64,000 nucleotides of DNA from NCBI GenBank assembly GCA_937921935.1, contig CAKZWQ010000028.1, forward strand, positions 1 to 64,000, given 5' to 3'. Shown piece by piece: positions 44,621-54,352 of the stretch. The notes below the pieces were generated by a model. It was not told where the DNA came from and did not search any database. It worked only from the letters and a program-made list of their open reading frames with translations. The DNA is from an uncultured Gammaproteobacteria bacterium. GTDB lineage: Bacteria; Pseudomonadota; Gammaproteobacteria; Steroidobacterales; GCA-2729495. Made by a program: the position numbers and the translations under genes. Every line of letters starts with the position of its first letter. The first letter of the stretch is position 1.

Positions 44621-45577
44621 TTAGCGGCTAAGCCCGGATATTGCATCAAGGGCCCCGGCCGCCTCGATGGCATTCAGGGCTATCTGGCCCAGCTGCACCT
44701 GATCGGCATCCAGAGGCTTGAAATCAGGCTCGCCGCGCAGCCAAGTCAGTTGCCGCTTGGCATAGCGACGCGTGGCGGTGATCGCGTCCGTCACGGCATC
44801 CTCCTGGGTGCAAAGCCCATCCAGGTGCCGCCATAACTGCCGGTACCCGACGGCCCGGGCCGCCGGCAGATCAGCATGCATGTCTGGCAGCGCGCGCAAC
44901 CGGGCTACTTCATCGAGCAGGCCGGCCCCCAGCATGGCCTGAAAGCGCCCGGCGATTCGCTCGTGCAGCACTGAGCGATCGCCCGGCATGAGGGCCAGGC
45001 AGCAAAAATTCACGGGCGCAGCAGCGCCTTTGCTTTGCTGCCACTCCGTCAATGGCCGACCGGAAATCGCGTACACCTCCAGGGCGCGCTGAATACGCTG
45101 CCGATCAGCCGGCGCGATACGCCGGGCAGCGTCCGGATCAACGCGCGCCAGTTCCGCGTGCAGCGCGGCCCAGCCTTCGCGGGCAGCGCGTGCGTCAAGA
45201 TCAGCGCGCACGGCCGGGTCAGCAGGGGGCATCGGAGCAAGGCCCTGCCTCAGGGCACGAAAGTAGAGCATGGTCCCGCCAACCAGCAAAGGCAGCCGAC
45301 CGGAGGCAGCAACCGATGCGATCAGGGCCAGGGCATCGTCGCGAAAGGCCGCCGCCGAGTAGCTCTGCTGCGGATTGCGAATATCAATCAGGTGATGGGG
45401 CACGGTCGCACGGATTTGTGCCGACGGTTTTGCGGTGCCGATATCCAGGCCACGGTAAACCTGCGCGGAATCCACGCTAATGATTTCTGCCGGCAACTCC
45501 CGGGCCAGCGCCAGGGCCAACTCGGTCTTGCCGACGGCAGTCGGACCGGCAAGACAAACGGCCGATGGCAGGGCCAC
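44621..45577 (-). CDS. miaA: tRNA dimethylallyltransferase MiaA
   Basis: A 318-residue enzyme adding the isopentenyl group to A37 of tRNAs reading UNN codons. P-loop GPTAVGKT lies at 11-18 from the chosen GTG, followed by [16 protein letters not shown] and [16 protein letters not shown]. The GTG at 45577 gives a family-like N-terminus and begins 6 nt after the mutL stop, although no clear ribosome site is present; a much longer start at 45658 would overlap mutL by 76 nt and add a Pro-rich extension not typical of MiaA. Confidence 0.96.
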   Translation of the reverse strand: MALPSAVCLAGPTAVGKTELALALARELPAEIISVDSAQVYRGLDIGTAKPSAQIRATVPHHLIDIRNPQQSYSAAAFRDDALALIASVAASGRLPLLVGGTMLYFRALRQGLAPMPPADPAVRADLDARAAREGWAALHAELARVDPDAARRIAPADRQRIQRALEVYAISGRPLTEWQQSKGAAAPVNFCCLALMPGDRSVLHERIAGRFQAMLGAGLLDEVARLRALPDMHADLPAARAVGYRQLWRHLDGLCTQEDAVTDAITATRRYAKRQLTWLRGEPDFKPLDADQVQLGQIALNAIEAAGALDAISGLSR

Positions 45578-45582
45578 GCGCG

Positions 45583-47331
45583 TCAGCGGCCGCGGGCGAA
45601 CAGGCGATCCAGATCCTGGAGGCTTAGCAGGGTCCAGGTCGGCCGGCCGTGATTGCATTGGTCGCTGCGCTCGGTTGTCTCCATGTCCCGAAGCAAGGCG
45701 TTCATTTCATGCACGCTCAGCGGACGATTCGCCCGCACCGACCCGTGGCAGGCCATGGAAGCCAGGACATCGTCAATTTGTCGCTGAATGCGCTCGGAAC
45801 TTCCGGCCGCGGTCAGGTCGGCCAGCACGTCCCGCAACAAGGCTTCCGCGTCGCCGCCAGCCAGCAGCACAGGCACGGACCGTATGGTCAGACGCTCGGG
45901 GCCACTGCGGTCGACGGCCAGACCCAGCTCCGCCAGCACCTCGGCGTGGGCTTCGGCCAGGTCAGCTTCGGCCAGGCTCACATCTACCGGCTGAGGCACC
46001 AACAGGGGCTGGGTACGAATACTCGCCCCGGCATGGGCGTCCTTCAGACGCTCGTAGGTAATTCGCTCATGCGCCGCATGGGCATCGACGATAACCAGGC
46101 CTTCGGCGTTCTGCGCCAGAATATAGGCACCGTGAAGATGCGCGACCGCATGGCCAAGGGGTAAATCATCGGCCGCTGAGTCAGCTCCCGTCGGCTGCAC
46201 CGGCCAGCTGGCGCTGGACGGCGTCGGATACGACGGCCGCCCTTCTCGTGCCGGCCCGGCTCCGAGGCCCAGGCCGCGCTGCAGATCCACGGGCCCCTGG
46301 CTGACGGGTGCTGACGCAGCCGAGTCGCTGCCGGGCCTGGTGTCCGCCAGGGCCGCCTCAACCGTGCGACGAACGAAATCATGCACGCCGCGGCCGTTGC
46401 GAAAGCGCACTTCCTGTTTGGAGGGATGCACATTGACATCAACCTCGGCCGGATCGATCTCCAGGTACAGGACATAGGCCGGTTGGCGCCCGTGATAGAG
46501 CACATCGGCATAGGCGGTCCGGACAGCATGGGCAAGACTGCGATCACGAATCACGCGACCGTTCAACACCAGGTGCTGCAGATCCGCCTGACTGCGGGAA
46601 AAACTGGGCCGCGCAATCCAGCCATGCACAGCCAGGCCGTTAGCTGCGCGTTCTACATAGATCGCGTTATCCATGAAAGCGCTGCCACACAATTTGGCGA
46701 GTCGCGCCTCCTGTTCCGTGCGTGTTGCTGCAGCGGGTAAATCGAATACCGGGCGGTTGTTGTGCACCAGTCGCAAAGCTGTACCAAAGCGACTCATGGC
46801 AATGCGTTCAACCGCCCGCTGAACATGCGTGAACTCAGTCCGTTCGGTTTTCAGGAAGCGGCGCCGCGCCGGTGTGCGAGCGAAGAGATCTCGCACCTCG
46901 ACGGTAGTGCCTTCCGGGTGGGGCGCCGGACGCATGTCACCGCAATCGCCGTGGACCACATCCAGGGCATAGGCATCGACGGCACTCGCCGACCGGGAGA
47001 CCAGCCGCAGGCGCGAGACCGAGGCAATACTCGGCAAGGCTTCGCCGCGAAATCCCAGGGACGCCACGCAAGTCAAATCATCCAGACTGGAGATCTTGCT
47101 GGTCGCATGCCGGGACAGGGCGAGGGCGAGTTCGTCGCGGGGAATACCGACCCCGTCATCCCGAATGCGGCACAGGCGAACCCCGGCGTCTTCCAGTTCA
47201 ACTTCTATCCGCCGGGCACCGGCATCCAGGCTGTTTTCCAGCAGTTCCTTAACCATGGCAGCCGGGCGTTCGACCACCTCACCGGCGGCGATCTGGTTAA
47301 CAAGCTGGGGTGGCAGTTGGCGAATGGACAT
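45583..47331 (-). CDS. mutL: DNA mismatch repair protein MutL
   Basis: A 582-residue GHKL ATPase. Glu29 and Asn33 ([12 protein letters not shown]), Asp58 (RDDGVGI) and the [13 protein letters not shown] lid match the E. coli residues. The N-terminal domain (about 1-330) is followed by a Pro/Ser/Ala linker and a C-terminal dimerisation domain. No DQHAxEHRE endonuclease motif is seen (the equivalent reads DAHAAHERI, without the full metal-binding set), so it is probably a MutH-dependent type or acts with another nuclease. It lies between amiB and miaA. Confidence 0.97.
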   Translation of the reverse strand: MSIRQLPPQLVNQIAAGEVVERPAAMVKELLENSLDAGARRIEVELEDAGVRLCRIRDDGVGIPRDELALALSRHATSKISSLDDLTCVASLGFRGEALPSIASVSRLRLVSRSASAVDAYALDVVHGDCGDMRPAPHPEGTTVEVRDLFARTPARRRFLKTERTEFTHVQRAVERIAMSRFGTALRLVHNNRPVFDLPAAATRTEQEARLAKLCGSAFMDNAIYVERAANGLAVHGWIARPSFSRSQADLQHLVLNGRVIRDRSLAHAVRTAYADVLYHGRQPAYVLYLEIDPAEVDVNVHPSKQEVRFRNGRGVHDFVRRTVEAALADTRPGSDSAASAPVSQGPVDLQRGLGLGAGPAREGRPSYPTPSSASWPVQPTGADSAADDLPLGHAVAHLHGAYILAQNAEGLVIVDAHAAHERITYERLKDAHAGASIRTQPLLVPQPVDVSLAEADLAEAHAEVLAELGLAVDRSGPERLTIRSVPVLLAGGDAEALLRDVLADLTAAGSSERIQRQIDDVLASMACHGSVRANRPLSVHEMNALLRDMETTERSDQCNHGRPTWTLLSLQDLDRLFARGR

Positions 47332-47372
47332 GCCGGGATTCTTTCAGAACGCCCGGCAGATTTGAATCAGCT

Positions 47373-48710
47373 TCAGGTACCGCGGCGCACGGGAATCCTC
47401 AAGCGTTGACCTACCCGGATACGATCCCCGCGCAACTGGTTGGCTGTGCGGATTTTCCGGACACTGACTTTGTAGCGATCAGCAATGCCACTGAGGGTAT
47501 CGCCGCGCCGAATGACGTGTTCGCGATCCATCGGGGAGCGATTCTGCGCAAGTTGGGCCACGCGGGTGCCCGGTGGCGGGTTCTGGTAAAAATAGTCCCG
47601 CACCCCGTCCAGAATGCCGTTTGCCAGGCGGGCCTGATAATCGCTGCTGCGCAGGCGGGACTCGTCATCCGGGTTGGAGATAAAGGCCGTCTCAATCAAA
47701 AGTGACGGCACATCCGGCGATTTGAGCACCAGGAAGGGCGCCTGCTGTACCTGGCGTTTGCGCAAGCGCGCGAACTCGCCGAATTCATCGAGAATCTCCT
47801 CGCCCACATCGATGCTGGTGCTCAGGGTCGCGTTCTGGGACAGATCCATCAAAACGCCCGCCAGGGTCGGATCCTTGTCTTCCAGGTGCACCCCGCCGAT
47901 CAGCACCGCGGCATTCTCCCGCTCTGCAAGACGTCGTGAGGCCTCGTCCGTGGCCCCTTTGTCAGACAGGGCGTAAACCGTCGCGCCACGCACCCGACGA
48001 TCGCGGAAGGCGTCGGCATGAATCGACAAAAACAGATCGGCGCGGGCGCTGCGGGCCCGCTCCATCCTGGCGCGCAAGGGCACAAAGCTGTCCCGGTCGC
48101 GGGTCAGAACTGCCCGCATACCCGGCTCGGCATCGATCGCCTGGGCCAGGCGTTTGCTGATGGCCAGGGTCACATTTTTCTCCTTGGTCCCGCGACGGCC
48201 GCGGGCACCCGGATCCGTGCCGCCATGGCCTGCGTCCACGGCAATAATCAATTCGCGGCCGCGACTGGGCGCCGCCGGGGCCTTCTTCAACACCGGCGAC
48301 TTCTTAACGGCGGACGCACGCCGGCGCTGGCCAAGATCAATGACCAGCCGATCACTGCCCTGAGCGTCGGCCGCCAGCAAGAAACTCTTGGCCGCGGTGG
48401 GCTGCTGCATGTCCAGCACAATTCGCAGCGAGCCATCCTGGCGATTGGCGCCCCGCAGGCGCTGCACACGGCCGGTGCCAGCCGGTAACGGCAGTGCCCC
48501 CGACGCAAAGCGCGCCGGCCGGATATCCACCACCACGCGCTCGGGATTGGCCAGGGTAAATAACTTGTGTTCGACGGGACCGCTGAGGTCTATGGCAACC
48601 CGAGTCAATCCGTCACGGTCGGCAATGCGCACACCCTGAACACGCGCCGGACCCGCGAACGCGGTCACGTAACTCAAGGCAAGCAGCAGCAACAAACTCA
48701 GGCGCAACAT
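47373..48710 (-). CDS. amiB: N-acetylmuramoyl-L-alanine amidase with AMIN and LysM (AmiB-like)
   Basis: A 445-residue periplasmic amidase that cleaves septal peptidoglycan. Signal peptide ends near AFAGPA (about residue 21); AMIN domain (25-130) with [10 protein letters not shown]; Amidase_3 domain (about 155-385) with zinc His in [10 protein letters not shown] and SIHADAF; then a LysM at the C-terminus with [19 protein letters not shown]. coli AmiB has the same gene position between tsaE and mutL and the same domain order. The start at 48710 gives a proper signal sequence. Confidence 0.95.
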   Translation of the reverse strand: MLRLSLLLLLALSYVTAFAGPARVQGVRIADRDGLTRVAIDLSGPVEHKLFTLANPERVVVDIRPARFASGALPLPAGTGRVQRLRGANRQDGSLRIVLDMQQPTAAKSFLLAADAQGSDRLVIDLGQRRRASAVKKSPVLKKAPAAPSRGRELIIAVDAGHGGTDPGARGRRGTKEKNVTLAISKRLAQAIDAEPGMRAVLTRDRDSFVPLRARMERARSARADLFLSIHADAFRDRRVRGATVYALSDKGATDEASRRLAERENAAVLIGGVHLEDKDPTLAGVLMDLSQNATLSTSIDVGEEILDEFGEFARLRKRQVQQAPFLVLKSPDVPSLLIETAFISNPDDESRLRSSDYQARLANGILDGVRDYFYQNPPPGTRVAQLAQNRSPMDREHVIRRGDTLSGIADRYKVSVRKIRTANQLRGDRIRVGQRLRIPVRRGT

Positions 48711-48821
48711 TTCCCCGACTCCGCTCAGACTCCCTGTTTGGGCATCTCCGCCCCCCGCATCCAAGGATATCCGTTTTTATTATGTAAATTATATGGATAC
48801 AGGAGTTTTCTACAAGGGGGT

Positions 48822-49307
48822 CTAGTTCTCGTTTTTTGACAGCCCTTGCAGGGCCTGGCGCCCGGCCCGGCTGGCGGGCGCCAGCTCCACCTGGCGGCCC
48901 TGTCCGGCCAACTGCAGCGCCAGTTCCAGGTCGGCAGCCGGCAAAAAGCCGCGCCCTTGTTCCGGCCATTCCACCAGCAGCAGGCCACCGGGCGCAGGCA
49001 GCTCGCTCATGCCCAGGTACTCGGCCTCCCCCGGGTCAACCAGACGGTATAAATCGACGTGGTGCACCGGTCCAGCCGCCACCTGATAGGGCTCCACCAG
49101 GGTATAAGTCGGACTGGGAACCCGGCCAGCGTGCCCCAGACCCCGGAGCATGGCGCGCACCAGGGTGGTCTTGCCGGCACCCAGCTGCCCCCTGAGCCAG
49201 ATAGTCAGGCCGGCCTCAGGAAACGGGCTGATGGCTGTCGCCAGCGCCCGGCCCAGGTCCTCGGTCGCCGCGGCGTCGGGCAGATCCAGTTTCAGGGATT
49301 CAGACAA
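48822..49307 (-). CDS. tsaE: tRNA threonylcarbamoyladenosine biosynthesis ATPase TsaE
   Basis: A 161-residue P-loop ATPase. Walker A GQLGAGKTT lies at 40-48, followed by RVPSPTYTLVEPY and the conserved HVDLYRL and LLLVEWPEQG. With TsaB, TsaC and TsaD it installs t6A37 in ANN-decoding tRNAs. The TTG start lies inside the end of nnr (16-nt overlap), the tight nnr-tsaE coupling seen in E. coli. No ATG is available upstream of the conserved region. Confidence 0.95.
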   Translation of the reverse strand: MSESLKLDLPDAAATEDLGRALATAISPFPEAGLTIWLRGQLGAGKTTLVRAMLRGLGHAGRVPSPTYTLVEPYQVAAGPVHHVDLYRLVDPGEAEYLGMSELPAPGGLLLVEWPEQGRGFLPAADLELALQLAGQGRQVELAPASRAGRQALQGLSKNEN

Positions 49308-50767
49308 GCGCGCAGCTCGTTCACGACGTCATCCGCCAGCAGGCCCCGCTGACCCTGCTGCGCAGCCCGATCTCCCGCCGAGGCATGGACCCAGGCTGCA
49401 GCGGCTGCAGCCTCGGCCGGTTGCATCGGGACCTGGGCCAGGATGCCAGCCAGGCAACCCGTCAGAACGTCGCCCATGCCGGCTGTAGCCATGCCGGGAT
49501 TACCGCGGTCAATCAGCCACGGCGCATCGCCGGCGTGGCCCACCAGGGTGCCTTGGCCCTTCAGCACCGTCACGCCGCCGTAACGAGTGTGCAAAGCTGC
49601 CAGCGCTGCGGGACGATCCTGCTGAACTATGGCGGTGGACTGACCGAGCAAGCGCCCGGCCTCGCCTGGATGAGGTGTCAGGACCCAGTCATCGCGACGC
49701 CGCGGTCCAGCGGCCATCAAATTTAGCGCATCGGCATCGATCACCAGCGGCTGAGGGCAATTCACCGTGGCGTCAAACAGGGCCTGCGCCCAGTCATCTT
49801 TACCCAGGCCAGGCCCGAGCGCGACCACAGTGGCCCGTTCCAGCAGGGGCGACAAATCCGCGGCACTGCGCACGGGCGCGCACATGATTTCCGGTCGGCC
49901 GGCCAGCACGGCGGCTACGTTCTCCGGCCGCGTCGCGACGGTGACCAGGCCTGCGCCGGCCCGCAAAGCGGCAGCGCCGGCCAAGCGAACGGCTCCACCC
50001 ATGCCGAGATTTCCCCCGACGATAAGCACATGCCCGAACAGCCCCTTGTGGGAATTCGCAGGCCGCGGCGGCAGTAAGGCACGCAAGCGGGCCTGATCAA
50101 AAAGACGAAAGTTCGGATGCAGGTCAGCCATCGCTTCTGGAGGTATCCCAAGGTCGGTAAAAGTCAGTGCGCCGCAGCAGCGCGGCCCTTCGCCAAGATA
50201 GAGGCCCTGCTTGAGGCCGACAAAGGTCACCGTGGCGGCAGCCTGGATAGCGGCGCCCAGCACCTGGCCGGTGACACCACAAAGGCCGGTAGGAATGTCG
50301 ACAGCGACAAGGGGGGCCGCGGCCGCATTAGCCTGTTCAACCGCCGTCAGGTAGGCACCTGCCAGGGGCCGATCCAGGCCTGTACCCAGCAAAGCGTCGA
50401 TAATTAAATCCGCGTCGCTCAAGTCCGTCGTCGCGCTAAATGCCTCAGCCTGGCCCCCGGCGGCCCGAAAATCCGCCCAGGCCCTGGCGGCATCGCCCCG
50501 CAGGCTGTCCGGGTCGCTGACGGCAATAACCCGGACGCGCAAGTCCTGTGCCTGGGCCAGGCGCGCAATCACGTAGCCGTCCCCGGCATTGTTACCGGCG
50601 CCGCACAGAACCGCCCAGTTGCAGGCCTTGGGGAAGCGCTCGCAGGCCAGCTCCAGGGTGGCTGCGCCAGCCCGGCACATCAGTTCATAGCCGGGAATGC
50701 CCAGTTCCTCAATGGCACGCCGATCCATCTCCCGGACCTGGGCAGGCGTCAGCAAACTGTTCGTCAC
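49292..50767 (-). CDS. nnr: Bifunctional NAD(P)HX epimerase/dehydratase
   Basis: A 491-residue metabolite-repair enzyme. The N-terminal YjeF_N epimerase domain has CGAGNNAGDGYVIARL; the C-terminal ADP/ATP-dependent dehydratase has NSHKGLFGHVLIVGGN, LTPHPGEAGRLL and GMGDVLTGCLAG. It restores hydrated NADH and NADPH. The start is uncertain: GTG 50767 gives MTNSLLTPAQVREMDRRAIEE, as in relatives, while ATG 50809 would add 14 residues; neither has a good ribosome site. A TATAAT at 50784-50789 on the minus strand could be a -10 element, placing transcription almost at the GTG. Confidence 0.94.
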   Translation of the reverse strand: MTNSLLTPAQVREMDRRAIEELGIPGYELMCRAGAATLELACERFPKACNWAVLCGAGNNAGDGYVIARLAQAQDLRVRVIAVSDPDSLRGDAARAWADFRAAGGQAEAFSATTDLSDADLIIDALLGTGLDRPLAGAYLTAVEQANAAAAPLVAVDIPTGLCGVTGQVLGAAIQAAATVTFVGLKQGLYLGEGPRCCGALTFTDLGIPPEAMADLHPNFRLFDQARLRALLPPRPANSHKGLFGHVLIVGGNLGMGGAVRLAGAAALRAGAGLVTVATRPENVAAVLAGRPEIMCAPVRSAADLSPLLERATVVALGPGLGKDDWAQALFDATVNCPQPLVIDADALNLMAAGPRRRDDWVLTPHPGEAGRLLGQSTAIVQQDRPAALAALHTRYGGVTVLKGQGTLVGHAGDAPWLIDRGNPGMATAGMGDVLTGCLAGILAQVPMQPAEAAAAAAWVHASAGDRAAQQGQRGLLADDVVNELRACLNP

Positions 50768-50836
50768 GACAGACACAGGCGAAATTATACTGGTCGCCAC
50801 CTTTGCCATCTGGCCGCCGCGCAAGGCGACCCCGCC

Positions 50837-51904
50837 GTGACCCAACTTTCCGCCACAGAACTGGAGCAATTGGCTACCCAGATCAAAGCCTGGGGCCTGG
50901 ACCTGGGCTTTCAGCAACTCGGCATCGCCCCGGCGAGCGCAGGCGATGCGCAAGCCGGGCTGGATCAATGGCTGGCTGCCGGCTTTCAAGGCGAGATGGC
51001 CTACATGGCCAAACACGGGCACCGGCGCTCACGACCTGCCGAGCTGGTGCCCGGAACCGTCCGGGTGATTATGGCCAGAATGGATTACCTGCCACCGGAG
51101 GCAGAACCCCCGGCCGCCTTGCTCAATGAGCCGGATACTGCCTACATCGCTCGCTACAGCCTGGGCCGTGACTATCACAAGCTGTTGCGCCGCCGCCTGC
51201 AGCAACTGGCCGATCGGATAGCCCGGCAATTCGGACCCTTTGGCTACCGGGTGTTCGTCGACAGCGGTCCGATTATGGAGAAGCCCCTGGCTGCCCTGGC
51301 AGGCCTGGGCTGGCAGGGCAAGCACACCAACCTGATCAACCGTGATGCCGGCTCCTGGTTCCTGCTTGGGGCCCTGCTGACCGACCTGCCCTTGCCCCTG
51401 GACGAACCCGTCACCAATCATTGCGGCACTTGTCGGGCCTGTCTGGATGTCTGCCCCACCCAGGCCATTGTGGCGCCCTATCAGCTGGACGCCCGCCGCT
51501 GCATTTCCTATCTGACCATCGAAAACCGCGGGGTTATTCCCGAAGAATTCCGCGCGGCCATGGGCAACCGCATTTTCGGCTGCGATGACTGCCAGTTGTT
51601 TTGCCCGTGGAATAAGTTCGCCCAAGCAACGGGAGAAGCGGACTTCCTGCCCAGGCATGGCCTGGACACCCCGGCGCTACTGGACCTGTTTAGCTGGAGC
51701 GAGACCGAATGGGAAGAAAGAACCCGCGGCAGTGCGCTGCGGCGCCCCGGCTATAACGGCTGGTTGCGCAATATTGCTGTTGCCCTGGGCAATGCAAGGC
51801 CATCGGAACGGGTGCGCAAGGCCCTGCAAGGTCAGCTCAACCACGCTTCAGCTTTGGTCCGAGAACATGTGGAGTGGGCTTTGGGTCGACAACACAAGCC
51901 CTAA
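50837..51904 (+). CDS. queG: Epoxyqueuosine reductase QueG
   Basis: A 355-residue cobalamin and Fe-S enzyme that makes queuosine in the anticodon of Asp, Asn, His and Tyr tRNAs. Two cluster-binding sets are visible: CGTCRACLDVCP and CDDCQLFCP, plus RRCISYLTIENRG. A C-terminal HEAT-like repeat follows with VREHVEWALG. The GTG start is 69 nt from the divergent nnr gene, matching the E. coli queG/nnr arrangement. A strong terminator follows. Confidence 0.96.
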   Translation: MTQLSATELEQLATQIKAWGLDLGFQQLGIAPASAGDAQAGLDQWLAAGFQGEMAYMAKHGHRRSRPAELVPGTVRVIMARMDYLPPEAEPPAALLNEPDTAYIARYSLGRDYHKLLRRRLQQLADRIARQFGPFGYRVFVDSGPIMEKPLAALAGLGWQGKHTNLINRDAGSWFLLGALLTDLPLPLDEPVTNHCGTCRACLDVCPTQAIVAPYQLDARRCISYLTIENRGVIPEEFRAAMGNRIFGCDDCQLFCPWNKFAQATGEADFLPRHGLDTPALLDLFSWSETEWEERTRGSALRRPGYNGWLRNIAVALGNARPSERVRKALQGQLNHASALVREHVEWALGRQHKP

Positions 51905-51907
51905 ACA

Positions 51908-51932
51908 AAAACCCCGCCAGTGGCGGGGTTTT
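51908..51932 (+). terminator. Bidirectional terminator after queG
   Basis: An 11-bp stem (AAAACCCCGCC/GGCGGGGTTTT) with a 3-nt loop, flanked by A/T runs, starts 3 nt after the queG stop. It is between convergent queG and the exported-protein gene and can terminate both. Confidence 0.92.
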
Positions 51933-51955
51933 CGTGACACGAGACTGCGTAGAGT

Positions 51956-52474
51956 TTAGCTTGCTTCGCGGCGCCGGAAGAAAAAGGCTGTCAGGCCGGC
52001 GAACAGGGCGAGGATGCCCGTCGGGGCGCTCAGACTCTGGCCACCGCCGCCGCCTTCGATAGTTTTTGGCGATACGTCAATATGGGTCAAGAAGGTAACG
52101 CTGTCCTTGAACGCTTGCCCATCAAGGCCCATGCCACAGAAGGTCAAGAAGCAACCAAAGCTGACGCCCTGACCACTGGTTACGTTCCAACCCTGCGCCA
52201 GGCTGGGGAGTGTGCCTGTGACTGAGTCGAACCAGAACAACTCCGGCGTACCAGAGAAAATGCCTATTGAGCTGCTGCCGCTGAAGCCTTCCATCATGAA
52301 GCTGGTTAAACGATTATCAGGCGCTGCTGCCTGGTTGTAAGTGAACATGCCCGCCAGGCTGTAGCCTCCATTCCCGGTCCAGGAAATGTTATAGGCCTGC
52401 GGCAGAGCCTGAGCTCCAAGGCTCAGCATCAGGAGGGTTAAGGCAACCCCTGCCTTTGCGAGGCGCGTCTTCAT
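51956..52474 (-). CDS. Exported protein with PEP-CTERM-like C-terminal anchor
   Basis: A 172-residue secreted protein. A clear signal peptide ends at AQA/LPQ (about residue 23), and the middle is small, polar and Gly/Ser-rich with aromatic residues, like many beta-sandwich PEP-CTERM proteins. The end has a Gly5 run, SAPTG, a hydrophobic helix (ILALFAGLTAFFF) and RRREAS, the tripartite layout of PEP-CTERM or GlyGly-CTERM sorting signals, but the PEP box reads APT. Two Cys flank a short loop (FGCFLTFCGMG). No exosortase or rhombosortase gene is in the window. The function is unknown. Confidence 0.72.
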   Translation of the reverse strand: MKTRLAKAGVALTLLMLSLGAQALPQAYNISWTGNGGYSLAGMFTYNQAAAPDNRLTSFMMEGFSGSSSIGIFSGTPELFWFDSVTGTLPSLAQGWNVTSGQGVSFGCFLTFCGMGLDGQAFKDSVTFLTHIDVSPKTIEGGGGGQSLSAPTGILALFAGLTAFFFRRREAS

Positions 52475-52595
52475 GTTGCACTCCAGTGCGGTTCTTGTTG
52501 CGAACTAGAATACCTAAGGCTTGCCCCCTATACAAGGGAGAGGAGACATAAGAAAAGCCGATAAACCACTGTTTTTTATCGTAAAAAATATCGGC

Positions 52596-52611
52596 ACCCC
52601 AAGATTGGGGT
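52596..52611 (-). terminator. Candidate terminator after panC
   Basis: A 7-bp stem ACCCCAA/TTGGGGT with a 2-nt loop, followed on the minus strand by GCCGATATTTTTT, so the T run is several bases from the stem. It lies directly after the panC stop and probably ends the pcnB-panC series. Confidence 0.5.
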
Positions 52612-52612
52612 A

Positions 52613-53461
52613 TCAGTTTTTCAGCACAATATTGTCAATCAGCCGGGCGGGGCCGCAATAGGCCGCGGCCAGCACCACCAATGACTCACCGCCGGCTCGG
52701 GGCGGGGCCAGATCAGCCGCTTGCCGCACGGCAAAATAGTCAGGGCGCATGCCGGCGGCCAATAATCGGGCAGCGCCTTCTGCTTCCAGCGCGGCAAAGT
52801 CCCCCCGCCCACCGACGATATCGCGGCCGGCCTGCTGCAGAGCCGCGTACAACGCCGGCGCCTGGGCCCGCTCGGCATCACTCAGGTACTGATTTCGGGA
52901 ACTGAGTGCCAGGCCGTCGTCGGCCCTGACGATGGGGGCGGACAAAATACGGATGGGCAGATGCAGGTCCGTCACCATGCGCTGAATCAATAACAATTGC
53001 TGGTAGTCCTTCTGACCAAAGACAGCGCTGTCCGGCTGCACGATGTTGAACAATCGACAAACCACCGAGGTGACACCGTCGAAATGCCCTGGCCGCGAAG
53101 CACCGCACAACAAAGCGGATAGCGCCGGAACTGTCACCCGGGTCATGGCTTTCACACCGAAGGGATAAATGGCCTGCTGGGTCGGCAGGTAAAGCAGATC
53201 GGCGCCTGCTGTCGACAGTTTTGCCTGATCATCCGCCGGCGTGCGCGGATAAGCATCCAGATCTTCGCCCGGGCCAAACTGCGATGGATTTACGAACACT
53301 GACACGATCACCCGGTCGGCCTGTGCACGCGCTGTCTCAATCAGACTCAGATGCCCGGCATGCAAATTGCCCATGGTAGGGACCAGTGCAATCTGCTCAC
53401 CGGCGCTGCGCCAGCGGGCAAGCTGCGTCCTGAGCTGCTGGATATCAGCGCAGATCTTCAT
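52613..53461 (-). CDS. panC: Pantothenate synthetase
   Basis: A 282-residue enzyme joining pantoate and beta-alanine with ATP. The HIGH-like HAGH (34-37) in TMGNLHAGHLSL, FVNPSQFGPGEDL, GQKDYQQLLLIQRMV and LALSSRNQYLS are standard. The start MKICADIQQL at 53461 matches the family length (E. coli 283); the longer frame to 53512 overlaps panB. No panD is in the window. Confidence 0.98.
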   Translation of the reverse strand: MKICADIQQLRTQLARWRSAGEQIALVPTMGNLHAGHLSLIETARAQADRVIVSVFVNPSQFGPGEDLDAYPRTPADDQAKLSTAGADLLYLPTQQAIYPFGVKAMTRVTVPALSALLCGASRPGHFDGVTSVVCRLFNIVQPDSAVFGQKDYQQLLLIQRMVTDLHLPIRILSAPIVRADDGLALSSRNQYLSDAERAQAPALYAALQQAGRDIVGGRGDFAALEAEGAARLLAAGMRPDYFAVRQAADLAPPRAGGESLVVLAAAYCGPARLIDNIVLKN

Positions 53462-53499
53462 GGGCTGATCGTCGGGCCTTTGCTTGCTCAGCGCCATCT

Positions 53500-54330
53500 T
53501 CAGGAGAAACAATGTTCCGGGGCCGGGTAACTACGCTCTTTTACCGCCTTCACGAAGGCCGCGCACGCGGCCGCGGGCGAATGCGCCTCGGCCATAAAGT
53601 CCTTCACGAAGCGCGGCATGCGCCCCGGGGTGATCCCCAGCACGTCATACAGCACCAGTATCTGCCCATCCACTTCCGGGCCGGCGCCGATACCAATGAC
53701 GGGCACTTCCAGCGAGTCCCTGACCTGGCGGCCCACCTCGTTGGGCACACATTCCAGCAACACGATATCCGCCCCCGCGTCCTGCAGGGCGCGAGCATCC
53801 TTGATCATCTGCTGGGCTTGGGCAGCGTCGCGCCCCTGAACCTTGAAACCACCGATCTTGTGAACCGATTGCGGCCTCAGACCCAGGTGGGCACAAACGG
53901 GAATATCGTGGCCGGCCAGATGCTCCACGATGCGAATCTGGCTGGCGCCGCCTTCCAGTTTCACCATCATGGCGCCGCCTTCCTGCATCAGGCGAACTGC
54001 GTTGTCCAGCGCCTGCGTGGCACTGCTGAAACTCATAAAGGGCATGTCGACCATCAGAAATGCCCGCCGCAGACTGCGCGCCACGGCCCGACTGTGATAG
54101 ATCACATCGTCGACCGTCACCGGCACCGTGGTGTCGTAACCCTGAATCACCATGCCCAGGGAATCACCGACCAACACCAGGTCTGTGCCTGCCTCGTCAA
54201 CCAGTCGCGCAAAGCTCGCATCGTAGGCGGTCAGACAGGCGATGGGCTCACCCTCGGCTTTCATGCGCGCCAGGCTGCTGACATTAACCGGCGGCCTTTC
54301 CATGCCGCGCTCTTCAAGTTGCTTATACAT
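53500..54330 (-). CDS. panB: 3-methyl-2-oxobutanoate hydroxymethyltransferase
   Basis: A 276-residue ketopantoate hydroxymethyltransferase. Metal and substrate motifs: ACLTAYDASFA, VGDSLGMV, VKLEGG, and ECVPNEVG, whose Glu is the general base. It uses methylene-THF and 2-oxoisovalerate in pantothenate synthesis. The start at 54330 has GGGAG upstream; an ATG at 54303 that gives 267 residues is also plausible. It is 38 nt upstream of panC. Confidence 0.97.
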   Translation of the reverse strand: MYKQLEERGMERPPVNVSSLARMKAEGEPIACLTAYDASFARLVDEAGTDLVLVGDSLGMVIQGYDTTVPVTVDDVIYHSRAVARSLRRAFLMVDMPFMSFSSATQALDNAVRLMQEGGAMMVKLEGGASQIRIVEHLAGHDIPVCAHLGLRPQSVHKIGGFKVQGRDAAQAQQMIKDARALQDAGADIVLLECVPNEVGRQVRDSLEVPVIGIGAGPEVDGQILVLYDVLGITPGRMPRFVKDFMAEAHSPAAACAAFVKAVKERSYPAPEHCFS

Positions 54331-54352
54331 GCAGGGACTCCCGCTGCGCGGC

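Noticed and set aside
50784-50789. TATAAT on the minus strand as promoter of nnr
   Set aside because: The hexamer is perfect but no -35 lies at 16-18 nt, and the start would be almost leaderless; kept only as a note under nnr.
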